From assembly GCF_001295265.1 (NCBI RefSeq), contig NZ_LJOD01000015.1, positions 60,197 through 124,196 on the forward strand: a DNA stretch of 64,000 nucleotides. The letters are read 5' to 3'. The notes below the pieces were generated by a model. The model was given only the letters and a program-made list of their open reading frames with translations. It searched no databases and was not told the origin of the DNA. This document shows positions 1 through 8,411 of this stretch, piece by piece. Source of the DNA: Chryseobacterium indologenes (GTDB lineage: Bacteria; Bacteroidota; Bacteroidia; Flavobacteriales; Weeksellaceae). Position numbers and translations under genes: made by a program. The stretch's first letter is position 1. Every line of letters starts with the position of its first letter.

Positions 1-711
1 AATGAAGAATGGAATGCAGGAAATCTTGATATGCTTAAAAATAAACATCATTATTATACGGAATACGCCAGGGAAAACTGGGATCCTTTGAAGAAAAAAA
101 ATATTAAGAAAATAGAGAAAAAGCTGGAAAAGGAAGAAGATAAAAAAGAGAGTTCCGAACCCAAAAAAGAAAAGGAACCTAAATCGGACCGAAGCGTGGA
201 TACCCTGTTCAGGGTAACTCTGAATAACCATACCCGTTTGAGTGATATTGCAGACAGCAAAGCAAATATCCTTCTTTCCGTAAACGCAATCATTATTTCT
301 GTGTGCCTTTCTGTACTGGTTCCTAAGCTGGATACTCCCAAAAACTCTCACCTGATCATCCCGAGCTTTATCCTTCTGCTATCCAGTGTGCTCACGATTA
401 TATTTGCGATTTTATCCACAAAACCGAATGTGACGAAAACCGTATTTACCGCTCAGGATATTAAAGAAAGAAAGGTAAACCTTCTGTTTTTCGGGAATTT
501 TCACCAGATGCTTTTCAATGATTATCATGATGCGATGAGAGACCTGATCAAAGATCGTGACTATATTTATGATTCTATGGTAAAAGATCTTTACTTCCTC
601 GGAAAAGTTCTGGACAGGAAATACAAGCTTCTTTCTATTACCTATAAAATCTTTATGGCCGGAATTATTATCTCTGTGCTTTCTTTTGGGTATGCATTTA
701 TTACGCTATGA
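1..711 (+). CDS. DUF5706 (Pycsar-effector-type) membrane protein, C-terminal part; 5' end cut by window
   Basis: The reading frame is open from base 1, so this is the C-terminal part of a longer protein rather than a gene starting at the ATG at 31. A charged Lys/Glu-rich linker (about residues 20-60 from that ATG) leads into a conserved stretch, SDIADSKANILLSVNAIII, and three hydrophobic helices (about 78-98, 108-130 and 205-225). This is the layout of DUF5706, the membrane effector domain of Pycsar cyclic-nucleotide defence. In flavobacteria the domain is commonly fused to an N-terminal HD phosphohydrolase domain, which would lie left of the window; that fusion is inferred. Family assignment is fairly sure. 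A defence role for this chromosomal copy is not shown by the sequence. Confidence 0.75.
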   Translation, partial: NEEWNAGNLDMLKNKHHYYTEYARENWDPLKKKNIKKIEKKLEKEEDKKESSEPKKEKEPKSDRSVDTLFRVTLNNHTRLSDIADSKANILLSVNAIIISVCLSVLVPKLDTPKNSHLIIPSFILLLSSVLTIIFAILSTKPNVTKTVFTAQDIKERKVNLLFFGNFHQMLFNDYHDAMRDLIKDRDYIYDSMVKDLYFLGKVLDRKYKLLSITYKIFMAGIIISVLSFGYAFITL

Positions 712-931
712 TGAAGTAAAAATTTTATCTGTTTTTTATCTGAGTAGCTATCTTTCACTTCTGCCAGCATATATTTGCCTATTAATATGTATGTGGTGGT
801 AGAGGATTGAGAAAGTGAGAGTAATTGGTCTGATTTTATTTTATTCATTCGTTTGTGAATTTTTTTTATATATTTAACTCACTAAAAAACGAAAACGAAT
901 GAGAAAAAAATAAAACCTCATCAGGCTTTTT

Positions 932-1684
932 GTGGTTACTCTGGCCATGTTCTCTCTCTGTTCCTGTATTCGTGAGGACCTTCTTCAACCCGATAAAACC
1001 AAAGGAATATCATCGCAGGATGTCACTGCTGCAAAATATGCTTCGAAAAGCTTATGGCAGGAAGATGATGTATATATTGGAAAAGTACAGCAGATATTCT
1101 TAAAGGCTGCTAACCTGGAAAAGGTAAAAGAAACTTATGGCGAGCTGTACTGGAATTATTCGATGAGTTTCGGTCAGTTTGGTGAAAAGTATCTGCTGGT
1201 TCCTGTAGTGAAAAAAGACAAAGTTCTTCTTTTGATGGAGGCTGTAAGAAAAGGTAACAGAGTGTATTTCTATGAAAAAAATGATGCTGATCTTATAAAT
1301 TTTTTCCAACACGTACTTTATTCTAATATCATCAGTTACAGTGAAGTAATAGACGGAGCAGCCGCTAAATCAAAATACGTATGCTCTACCAGGACCATTG
1401 TAATAGGCTGTCTGAATGGGCAAACGGATTGTGAACCGGTGAGCTATTCACAGATGGTCTGCGAATGGAAGGAAGGCGGAGGAGGTCCTCCTCCTAAGAG
1501 TTTTGATCCGCTTGGCGACCCGTTTAGCGGTGGAGGCGGAGGCGGTGGAAGCAGTGATGACGGCTATGAATATCCTGATCCACCAGAAGATCCATGCGAG
1601 AAGAATAAACAGATTATTACTAGCCCGGGGATACAGAATAAAATAAAAGATGTAAGAGAGAAAGCTGACAGTAAAGGCAGATAG
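932..1684 (+). CDS. N-terminal fragment: lipoprotein with Gly/Pro-rich linker
   Basis: A 250-residue open fragment whose usable starts are GTG 932 or ATG 947, both inside what should be the signal peptide. The signal ends in FSLCSC, a lipobox-like site. The natural ATG at 899 is cut off by a stop at 911. The middle has no domain I recognise. The C-terminal third is a linker with runs of Gly, Pro, Asp and Glu (about residues 180-225), common in secreted flavobacterial proteins. It ends at a TAG, after which the same frame continues into the next fragment. If translated from GTG 932 the signal peptide would lose its Lys/Arg n-region, so export may fail. Confidence 0.5.
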   Translation: MVTLAMFSLCSCIREDLLQPDKTKGISSQDVTAAKYASKSLWQEDDVYIGKVQQIFLKAANLEKVKETYGELYWNYSMSFGQFGEKYLLVPVVKKDKVLLLMEAVRKGNRVYFYEKNDADLINFFQHVLYSNIISYSEVIDGAAAKSKYVCSTRTIVIGCLNGQTDCEPVSYSQMVCEWKEGGGGPPPKSFDPLGDPFSGGGGGGGSSDDGYEYPDPPEDPCEKNKQIITSPGIQNKIKDVREKADSKGR

Positions 1685-1699
1685 GAGTTTGGGTTTAAG

Positions 1700-2272
1700 G
1701 TGAATGCTGATGGTACTTCAACTGAAGTAACACAGGGGCCTGTAAAAGGAGAATGGGAGGTCGGAAGCTTAGCGGGGATTAAAGGTTTTTATCACTCACA
1801 TCCAGATGTAGGAATCCAGATTTTTTCTCCTAATGATATACAATCATTTTTCAGAACTATTGTGACTTCAGGGACCCCTTCCACAGTAGGTGATATTTTT
1901 ATCGGAGTAATAGGTGCTAAACCATGTAGCATCTGCCAAGGAGGTAAAAGATATTTTCATTATATGATCCGCTATGAGGGTTCAATAGCGGATGCCGGAA
2001 CGATTACTTTTACGGATTATGATATAAAAACAATAATAGAAGATTATCAAAATAGAGAAAATGAACTAACTTCACTAACTGGATCTCCATATTCAGATGA
2101 CGCTGGAGTTTCACTAAACTATAAAGGATTAGAAAAACTTTTTTTTGAAACTTTAGATAAAATGAATATAGATAAGACAAAAGTAGTATTGCAAAGAGTA
2201 GATGACGACGGAACTATTAATTCAATTACACTTAACAACGATGGATCTACCACGTCAAATCCTTGCCCTTAA
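1700..2272 (+). CDS. C-terminal fragment: JAMM/MPN-like domain
   Basis: The open fragment starts at a GTG that is not a convincing initiation site. It lies in the same frame as the preceding fragment, five codons after its stop. It contains HSHPDVGIQIFSPND, which fits the JAMM zinc motif H-x-H-x(8)-S-x-x-D of MPN/JAB isopeptidase-like domains. Later there are a CSICQ pair of cysteines and a Ser/Thr/Asn-rich end. The domain resembles C-terminal domains of secreted Bacteroidota lipoproteins. Without its own signal peptide it would be cytosolic, so it is probably a remnant. Confidence 0.45.
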   Translation: MNADGTSTEVTQGPVKGEWEVGSLAGIKGFYHSHPDVGIQIFSPNDIQSFFRTIVTSGTPSTVGDIFIGVIGAKPCSICQGGKRYFHYMIRYEGSIADAGTITFTDYDIKTIIEDYQNRENELTSLTGSPYSDDAGVSLNYKGLEKLFFETLDKMNIDKTKVVLQRVDDDGTINSITLNNDGSTTSNPCP

Positions 2273-2292
2273 CTTTAATAAATATTGCTATT

Positions 2293-2865
2293 ATGAAAAT
2301 ATTAACTTTTAAGATAGCCTTTTTTGTAATTCTTATAAATGTTATTTCTTGTAAAGCCCAGCAGGTGTATCCTTTAAACACCTTTATGGAAAATATTCCA
2401 GAAGGAGGATATGTAAAAGATTTGAATAATGAATTGGAACCCTATATTGGAGTATATAAAGCTGTTGATCAAGGAAATGAAATTACTTTATTTATTACGA
2501 AAGAAGAAAATAGACTTACAAAACGAGTAAATAAAAAATTTTATAGAGATGCATTGATTGTAAAGTTTATTATTAAGAATTCTTCCGGACAGATTTTACA
2601 GGATACTCAAAATGGAATTACTTCTTTAAATAATATTCATAGTCTGGGTACTAATCCGAATCTTGGAGCTGTAATCTTGTATTATGAAGGAACTAATTGT
2701 GGAATCGGCTGGGGAAAGATTATTTTGAAAAAACTTAATATGACCCAGTTTTCCTGGACATATAGTTTTAATGGATCTGTAATCACCAATGAAAATTGCT
2801 CCGGTAATCCAGATAAAACGATATATCTTCCGGACACAGATGGTTTAATTTTTACCAAACAATAG
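2293..2865 (+). CDS. DUF6705-like lipoprotein
   Basis: I place the start at ATG 2293 (MKILTF) rather than the in-frame ATG 2263, because it yields a clean signal peptide ending VISCKAQ with a lipobox-like Cys. The mature protein is about 170 residues and begins with the VYPLNTF and YVKDLNNELEPYIG stretches that I associate with the DUF6705 family of Chryseobacterium. Function is unknown. It probably sits on the periplasmic face of a membrane. A deleted copy of a related gene follows immediately at 2865. The family name rests on pattern recall, not a search. Confidence 0.6.
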   Translation: MKILTFKIAFFVILINVISCKAQQVYPLNTFMENIPEGGYVKDLNNELEPYIGVYKAVDQGNEITLFITKEENRLTKRVNKKFYRDALIVKFIIKNSSGQILQDTQNGITSLNNIHSLGTNPNLGAVILYYEGTNCGIGWGKIILKKLNMTQFSWTYSFNGSVITNENCSGNPDKTIYLPDTDGLIFTKQ

Positions 2866-2943
2866 TGAATAAGTTATTATTTTTAGGAGCATTATTTGCT
2901 CTGGTTTCTTCCCGATCTAGAAGATTTAATCTTTACCCAATAA
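2865..2943 (+). pseudogene. Internally deleted DUF6705-like lipoprotein remnant
   Basis: GTG 2865 opens a signal-peptide-like sequence (VNKLLFLGALFALVSS). At about 2914 a second frame gives DLEDLIFTQ and stop, which matches the C-terminus of the neighbour just upstream (DTDGLIFTKQ and stop). Both ends of a lipoprotein gene are thus present, with the roughly 150 codons between them missing. This is best explained as a tandem paralogue that suffered a large deletion. Confidence 0.5.
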
Positions 2944-3008
2944 TGACATATGAATAAATAACAGTAGTAATTATAAAACGGCTACAATAATTTCAGCAGA
3001 ACCTAATT

Positions 3009-4145
3009 ATGAAATCTTTATTATTTTTTTTTATTCTTTCATCTGCCTTACTACACGCTCAAATTATTAAAGATTCAATTTTAGGAAAACCTAAATTTGT
3101 AAAAGAGTTCGTCATTTTTCTAAATGATTCCGGACCGTATACTTTTATGAAAGGGGATGATGAATATGGTCACTCCATTATTAAAACCCCTCATAACCTA
3201 AGAAAAAGTATGAGGGATACGTGGTTTGAGACCTATTTTTGCAGATATATAAATAATGAAACCTATTATGATAAAAACAGAAATATTATAAAGGAAACAT
3301 GGTATTACAAGTCGGGAGAAATTGTTGATGATTATGTTTATACATTTGATCATTCAAACAGATTAATTACAGAAATATCTAAAAACAAATATTCCGAAAG
3401 GAAGTCTAAATACTGGTATGAGGAAAACAGTAAAACGGCAGCATTTAAAGAAAATTCTTATCAATGGAAAGATGAACCTGCAAGAAGATATTTGAATAAG
3501 ACTGAAAACTATGAACCTTTAATTGTAACGAAGTTTGACACTCTTACAAAGACAGACAGCATTTTTGCCGTGACAAATAATATTTGGAAAGCAACAGGAA
3601 AGGGATCTTTTATGAGAAGCGCAGACTCTGTTTATCATAAGAGATTGAGTAGAGTCAAAATTTATGATAACGAATACAGGGTTATTGAAGAAAATTTTTT
3701 CAACTATGAAGGTGATCTTCAAAACAAAATATATTCAATGGGACAATTTCAATATCAATATGATGCATCTGGAAATATTATAAAAAAAACGTTATTAAAA
3801 GAAGGAAAACCTTATTCATATAGTTTTTTTGAGAATGGAAAATTAATTAAAGAAGAAAAAGCTGAAAGTTCAGAATATACAGTTTATACTAAAAACCATA
3901 AACAAGAAAGGAAAACAACATATTACAAAGGTGAAATTTTACATGATCAGATAATCGAGTATAAAGGCAATTATATAACCGGACTATTTTTTCTGGATAA
4001 ATTAGGAAAGGAAGATCAAAAAAAGGAATCCCAGATAATACGTTTCAAGTATAAGTTTGATAAATATAAAAACTGGATAGAAATAATTAAAAATGTAGAT
4101 GGAAAAGATTTATATAAGTGGGTCAGAAAAATTGAATATTATTAA
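3009..4145 (+). CDS. Secreted YD-repeat-like protein, unknown function
   Basis: A 378-residue protein with a clear signal peptide (MKSLLFFFILSSALLHAQ, cleavage after HAQ). The rest is rich in Tyr, Lys, Asn and Glu with repeated motifs such as YDKNRNIIKETWY, YDASGNIIKK and FENGKLIKEE. These resemble degenerate RHS/YD or MORN-like beta-strand repeats, so an extended beta structure in the periplasm or outer membrane is likely. I do not recognise a specific function. It follows the lipoprotein cluster on the same strand with a gap of about 65 bases after the deleted paralogue. Confidence 0.6.
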   Translation: MKSLLFFFILSSALLHAQIIKDSILGKPKFVKEFVIFLNDSGPYTFMKGDDEYGHSIIKTPHNLRKSMRDTWFETYFCRYINNETYYDKNRNIIKETWYYKSGEIVDDYVYTFDHSNRLITEISKNKYSERKSKYWYEENSKTAAFKENSYQWKDEPARRYLNKTENYEPLIVTKFDTLTKTDSIFAVTNNIWKATGKGSFMRSADSVYHKRLSRVKIYDNEYRVIEENFFNYEGDLQNKIYSMGQFQYQYDASGNIIKKTLLKEGKPYSYSFFENGKLIKEEKAESSEYTVYTKNHKQERKTTYYKGEILHDQIIEYKGNYITGLFFLDKLGKEDQKKESQIIRFKYKFDKYKNWIEIIKNVDGKDLYKWVRKIEYY

Positions 4146-4199
4146 AATCTAATATCTGCCTTTCTAAAATGAAAAGTAACTGATCTGGATATTTTAATT

Positions 4200-6500
4200 T
4201 TAAACTATTGAAACCCTCAGTGCCAGCAGCCCGGTAATTCCCTGAAGATCCTCTACTTTCAGGAATTCTACATCGTGCTGAAGGACACCTTTTTTCTGAA
4301 GCTTAGCAATGTATTCCAGATATTCTTTCTGGTTTTCCAGGCCAAAATAAACGATGGTAATCTTTCCGGGACAGGTAATCCTTTCTGTGGAGTCTTTAAT
4401 ATGGGATTTGTCAAGACGCTTTTTAATAATTTCATAATAGGAATTGTAGGCACCGTCTACGTCAAAGCGTTTTTCATCCATTCTGAAACGGATGTCTATC
4501 TTTTCGTTGTACACAAAGATCAGGGAGGCAATATCCAGCCGGATGGGAAGATCCATTTTAAATGTCTGGAATTCGCGTTCCATACTGCAGATGGTTTTCA
4601 GCTGCCAGTATCTTAATTTGTGAACTACTTTGGAGGAATAGTGAAGATCAGGAGCAATATTGTGCCCAATGTAAAGATTATGTTCTACACCATCGGATTT
4701 GAACCGCTCATAATAATGCGGAAAGATCTGTTGCGCTTTGATCTGGCTTTCATCCAGCATATCTGCCAGTTTCCTGTTGAGCAGGGTAATGGAATCATCC
4801 AGTCTTTTCCGGTTGGCATAAAAGAGATCGGTCTGTGGAAAAACCTGTAAAAAATAATCTTTAATTTTTGTTTTGATTTCTCTTGTTGATTTTACTTCCA
4901 GCTTTCCCTGAAGGTAAGGGTGAATTTCCTCTCTCAAAATTCTTTGGAAACGCTGTTCTGTATCGGCTTTGATCTCATTGTTCAGCTCATTTTCAAAAAC
5001 ATCCAGTGCCAGAAGGTATTTCTCTGAATCGGAATTGATCAGGGTAAAAATATCATGAAGGGTCTCAATCTGCTGGTTGAGGTCTTCAAGCATGAGGTTA
5101 AAACGTTTGTCTGAAGAAGAACGGATATCTGAAAACCCGAACAGCGGGGTGAGGTTCTTAAAGGAGATCTGTTTCAGCGTATACATTTTCTTGGCCAGAT
5201 AAGCGTTGAAATATTTTTCGGCTTCATTCCTGAATTTCCAGACTACACTGTTGTGGATGGAAGTATATTCACGCTGGATAATAGCTTCTATCTGATAATT
5301 TTTTTCAAAGCTGAACCGGGTCAGGGAAAATAGGATCATATCAGTAAAGAATTCCATCTTTTTCAGCTTTAAGCCATTGAAGCTGTTGGCATGATGAGAC
5401 GTAAATTCCATGATGGCCAGAAGTTCATTGTCTTTCATGATGGGAATCACCATGAAGCTGTTGATATTATTTTCCTTTAAAATACTGAAAGAAGGCAGCG
5501 CTTTTATATTTTCATCCAGATTGCTGACATTGGAGACGACAATCGGTTTTGAATTATGACTTAAATTGTTAAAAGTATTGATTCGTGTTTCTTCATCAAA
5601 GGCATTGATCCAGAAATCAAGAATATGGTTGCTGAAAAGGCTTTCGTAGATCGGAAGCTTTTCCAGTTTCTGTCCCTTTTGATCGAAAAGCATTAATCCG
5701 AAGCTGAGATCTGCCACATCAAAATAGGATTTGAAAATTTCAGTGAGATTTTCATCAGGACTCAGGTCTTCAGGGTCAATTTCTATCATGCTTGATTTAA
5801 GCTCAGATAATGCTACTTCCGAGGTGCAGTCTACCAGTGATATAATAGTGAATCCTTTCAGTATCCACGACTGTGAAGGGAAATATCTTTTCCAAAGCTT
5901 GAAATCATCAAGGTTTTCCAGCAACATATCCAGCACATCATCTTCCGGAATTTTTGCATTTTCGGTAGGATATATTTCGGTAAAATCTGAATTGACCGTA
6001 ATCTTATAATGTTTCATGATTCCCTGCTTGTTCGGGATATCATAGTAAAACGGGATGGTACTCTTAATGTCTTTTTTGAAATAGCTCTGAAGGATCAGGC
6101 AACAGCAGAATACATAAAATTCATTGTCATCAATATTCCTGAGCTCTATTTCAAAATCTTTACCGGCATCTTTAAGGATATTTTTAAACCTTTCGGTATA
6201 ATTGAATGTAATATTGGAAAGCGGTATACTGGCCGCTTTAATTTCGTTATGGGTAAGGCCGGTGGGGAAGAGGTCTGCCAGAAGCATTCTGATAAGGTCT
6301 TCATGTTTGTCCAGAATAGCAACATCCTGAAAGCCGTCTCTCAGCTCCTGAAAATTTTTGGTACTGTCGATCAGGGATTCAGCATAGTTGACACGGTATT
6401 CCAGACGGTCATTATACCGTATATGTTCCAGCACATCCAAATATTTTTTGAACGAAATGTAAACCTGGAAGGGTGAGTCTTTTTTGTAAAGATTGGCCAA
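4200..6500 (-). CDS. GAF-domain-containing protein
   Basis: A 766-residue soluble protein with no signal peptide. Residues about 255-395 look like a GAF sensor domain (FGLMLFDQKG, then SFMVIPIMKDNELLAIMEFTS ahead of a helix). The C-terminal half is mostly helical and ends in a compact region (residues about 640-766) containing RMDEKRFDVDGAYNSYYEI. Homologues of this length are typical conserved flavobacterial proteins annotated only as GAF proteins. Ligand and output are unknown, and no kinase or cyclase motif is visible. It is monocistronic. Confidence 0.65.
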   Translation of the reverse strand: MANLYKKDSPFQVYISFKKYLDVLEHIRYNDRLEYRVNYAESLIDSTKNFQELRDGFQDVAILDKHEDLIRMLLADLFPTGLTHNEIKAASIPLSNITFNYTERFKNILKDAGKDFEIELRNIDDNEFYVFCCCLILQSYFKKDIKSTIPFYYDIPNKQGIMKHYKITVNSDFTEIYPTENAKIPEDDVLDMLLENLDDFKLWKRYFPSQSWILKGFTIISLVDCTSEVALSELKSSMIEIDPEDLSPDENLTEIFKSYFDVADLSFGLMLFDQKGQKLEKLPIYESLFSNHILDFWINAFDEETRINTFNNLSHNSKPIVVSNVSNLDENIKALPSFSILKENNINSFMVIPIMKDNELLAIMEFTSHHANSFNGLKLKKMEFFTDMILFSLTRFSFEKNYQIEAIIQREYTSIHNSVVWKFRNEAEKYFNAYLAKKMYTLKQISFKNLTPLFGFSDIRSSSDKRFNLMLEDLNQQIETLHDIFTLINSDSEKYLLALDVFENELNNEIKADTEQRFQRILREEIHPYLQGKLEVKSTREIKTKIKDYFLQVFPQTDLFYANRKRLDDSITLLNRKLADMLDESQIKAQQIFPHYYERFKSDGVEHNLYIGHNIAPDLHYSSKVVHKLRYWQLKTICSMEREFQTFKMDLPIRLDIASLIFVYNEKIDIRFRMDEKRFDVDGAYNSYYEIIKKRLDKSHIKDSTERITCPGKITIVYFGLENQKEYLEYIAKLQKKGVLQHDVEFLKVEDLQGITGLLALRVSIV

Positions 6501-6627
6501 AAGCTGAAATTTAGAGTAAAGTTATGAAAAAAACGGAACTTCCAAACCGGACGGTATTGGCTAAAAATAAAGTTTTGGAACTGTTTCGTTTAAGACTGTT
6601 AAAAAAATCACTGAACAGATAAAAACA

Positions 6628-6879
6628 TTACCCGTTTCTTCTTTTCTTTTTAAAAAAATCAACAGTTTTATGCAGGAGATTCGGATAAAAGTCTATAGTT
6701 CCGATCTTTAATTCTTTGGTAACCGGAAACAGAAATTTCATCACAGGGATGGAAAGCATGAGTGCACACGGAAGCAAAAGTATACCAGGACCATTAGTTT
6801 CTGCCGGATCTTTTTTTAGAAAAATAAGAAAAGCGGCTACAGATAAGGCAACGCATAAGGTAATAAGTATTTTTTTCAT
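6628..6879 (-). CDS. Small membrane protein, unknown
   Basis: An 83-residue protein with two predicted membrane helices (residues about 4-22 and 32-52) and a basic C-terminal tail ending KKKRRNG. No family is recognised. A TATATTTG sequence, matching the Bacteroidota -7 element, lies just upstream on the minus strand, supporting a separate transcription unit. Confidence 0.5.
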   Translation of the reverse strand: MKKILITLCVALSVAAFLIFLKKDPAETNGPGILLLPCALMLSIPVMKFLFPVTKELKIGTIDFYPNLLHKTVDFFKKKRRNG

Positions 6880-6894
6880 AGATGATCAGCTTTT

Positions 6895-6902
6895 CAAATA
6901 TA
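6895..6902 (-). promoter_or_regulatory. Candidate -7 promoter element (TATATTTG)
   Basis: On the minus strand TATATTTG matches TAnnTTTG exactly and lies 15 bases before the ATG of the 83-residue membrane protein. No TTG element is seen at the expected upstream spacing, so this is a partial match. Confidence 0.35.
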
Positions 6903-6935
6903 ATAAATTCTAGCCTTTTTTGTTGAAAATATCCG

Positions 6936-7406
6936 TTATTTTTCCACTGAGCCGCACAGTTTTGTAATTTCTGTTTTCTCGATAAGGAAATGGTCGTACG
7001 TCAGGATTTCAGGTTCTTCCGGATCGAAGGTAATGTCCTGAAGTTTTTTTGTAGCAGGAAAGAATTCCAGCCAGCCTACAGCATGATCAGCCATCTTTTT
7101 TACGGATGAATCTTCGGAAATATTGTTGGTTACATACAGTTCAATGATGATTTTTTCAGATGTGGCTTCTTCTATCCGGATTTTAACATCTTTAAAAGTT
7201 TTCAGGGAAGAAGCATTGCTGGATTTCACCAAAGCTGTCATCATTTCTTCACATGACCCAAATGTTTCTTCTTTTAGTACAGGTGCTTTTTGAAGAGTTT
7301 TTTCTTCAGCGACCGACGGTTCTGGGACAGGAGTTATCATTTCCGGTTTCTTTTCACAGGCAATGGACCATAAAGCTGCCATAATCAGGGTTTTATAATT
7401 TTTCAT
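6936..7406 (-). CDS. Small lipoprotein, unknown
   Basis: The start is set at the internal ATG 7406 (MKNYKTLIMAALWSIACEKK), which gives a short signal with a lipobox-like IAC, rather than the upstream ATG at 7451. The mature part of about 135 residues has a low-complexity Pro/Glu/Thr linker and then an alpha/beta domain with one late Cys (KLCGSVEK). It follows another lipoprotein gene on the same strand by about 30 bases, so the two are probably co-transcribed. No family is recognised. Confidence 0.55.
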   Translation of the reverse strand: MKNYKTLIMAALWSIACEKKPEMITPVPEPSVAEEKTLQKAPVLKEETFGSCEEMMTALVKSSNASSLKTFKDVKIRIEEATSEKIIIELYVTNNISEDSSVKKMADHAVGWLEFFPATKKLQDITFDPEEPEILTYDHFLIEKTEITKLCGSVEK

Positions 7407-7437
7407 TGTGGTTGGAAAGTCCAAAGGTAATCTGTTT

Positions 7438-7947
7438 TTATTGCTTTTCAATCTTATATTTTTCCTGTTCTCCTACTATTGATTCCATAAGGTTACCTTC
7501 AAGGGTTAATTGATCTGTCCTGGTGAGGGTCAGGGATTTTCCTGTGGATGGATCTTTTAACTTCAGTTCTTTGGGGGATTGGCTGATTACTTCCATGTTT
7601 TTTTTAAGGATTTCAACATAAGAGTCAATAACAAAAATGGCTTTTTTATCGTGAATATCCAGTTTAATCTGGCCCCACGCCCTCGGATCTGCATATTCAT
7701 CCTTTAATCTCAAAAATGTACCAAAGTATTTCCCGTTCCAGGTTAAAGAAGGGATGGATTGCTGTGAAACAGTTTTATCTGTATCAATTTTTCCGGAATC
7801 TTCTGAAATCTGTTTTTGGGAAATAATATTCTCTGCTTTGGAAACCGGAGCAGATTTCTGTTTGTTTTTGGAGCTATTAGTTTCCTTACAGGAAGAAAAC
7901 GATACAACCAGGAGAAATAATAAAGTTTTTAATGTTCTTTCTATCAT
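7438..7947 (-). CDS. Lipoprotein, possibly DUF5991-like
   Basis: A 169-residue lipoprotein. The signal MIERTLKTLLFLLVVSFSSC has a classical lipobox ending at Cys20. A Lys/Ser/Gln-rich linker (21-65) leads to a small beta-rich domain starting at WNGKYFGTF. That opening and the following DIHDKKAIFVID strand resemble DUF5991-type envelope proteins, but this is a weak match. It forms a pair with the lipoprotein downstream. A short reading frame ends four bases before its ATG and could be translationally coupled. Confidence 0.55.
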   Translation of the reverse strand: MIERTLKTLLFLLVVSFSSCKETNSSKNKQKSAPVSKAENIISQKQISEDSGKIDTDKTVSQQSIPSLTWNGKYFGTFLRLKDEYADPRAWGQIKLDIHDKKAIFVIDSYVEILKKNMEVISQSPKELKLKDPSTGKSLTLTRTDQLTLEGNLMESIVGEQEKYKIEKQ

Positions 7948-7950
7948 ATT

Positions 7951-8046
7951 TTAATGACAAGGCTCAAGAATTAATGGGAGTTTACCACTGTTTTCTTTTA
8001 TGAGAAGAAAATCATTGCTCATAAATTCCAGTTTTTGTTTTTTCAT
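7951..8046 (-). CDS. Short ORF of 31 residues, possible gene remnant
   Basis: An ATG at 8046 opens a 31-codon frame (MKKQKLEFMSNDFLLIKENS and onward, ending EPCH) that stops four bases before the following lipoprotein ATG. It has no signal peptide and could be the tail of a lost lipoprotein gene or a translational leader. Evidence is only the open frame and its position. Confidence 0.2.
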   Translation of the reverse strand: MKKQKLEFMSNDFLLIKENSGKLPLILEPCH

Positions 8047-8091
8047 GTTATATAAGCCAATCCATTGCTGTGTATTTAATTATAAAAAGTA

Positions 8092-8340
8092 TCATTTACT
8101 TCTGTCATATACCCTTTGAGGAATCTTTTTCAGGTTCTTATCCTGAGTTTTCATTAATGATATACAGGTGTGGTAACATTCCTTTGCGTTTACTTTATCC
8201 TTTATTTCCCAATAAGCATCTGCTATGTTTAAATAGGTAACTACTCTGGTTAAAAATTTTTCTATAATTTTTGTAAGTAGAAAAATAGCTTCTTTATTAT
8301 TTCCTGACTGCTGTAAATAATAACTTATGTTGCTGTACAT
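8092..8340 (-). CDS. TPR-like fragment
   Basis: The 82-residue product shows one tetratricopeptide-like helical pair (NKEAIFLLTKIIEKF, then YLNIADAYWEIKDKVNAKECY). Full TPR proteins carry several units and usually a signal or other domain, so this is either a very small TPR adaptor or the surviving part of a longer gene. It lies downstream of the effector cassette on the same strand. Confidence 0.4.
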   Translation of the reverse strand: MYSNISYYLQQSGNNKEAIFLLTKIIEKFLTRVVTYLNIADAYWEIKDKVNAKECYHTCISLMKTQDKNLKKIPQRVYDRSK

Positions 8341-8411
8341 TTTGTTGAGTCATTGGAAATGTTGGTAATTGAATAAATACATTACTATGAATATGTTTTT
8401 ATTATTGAAAA

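Larger units (their letters stand above)
899..2272 (+). pseudogene. JAMM-type lipoprotein gene interrupted by two in-frame stop codons
   Basis: One reading frame runs from ATG 899 to TAA 2270-2272, broken only by TAA at 911-913 and TAG at 1682-1684. Read through, it encodes a lipoprotein signal (MRKK, stop, NLIRLFVVTLAMFSLCSC), a globular region, a Gly/Pro-rich linker and a C-terminal domain with a JAMM metalloprotease-like motif. The sequence continues naturally across both stops, and CAA to TAA and CAG to TAG changes would explain them. I read this as one decayed gene. The two open fragments are listed separately because either might still be translated. Confidence 0.6.

Noticed and set aside
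1477..1605. Repeat or CRISPR-like array in the G-rich stretch near 1.5 kb.
   Set aside because: It is a coding Gly/Pro linker with simple codon repetition and no unit-spacer structure. No CRISPR array was seen anywhere in the window.
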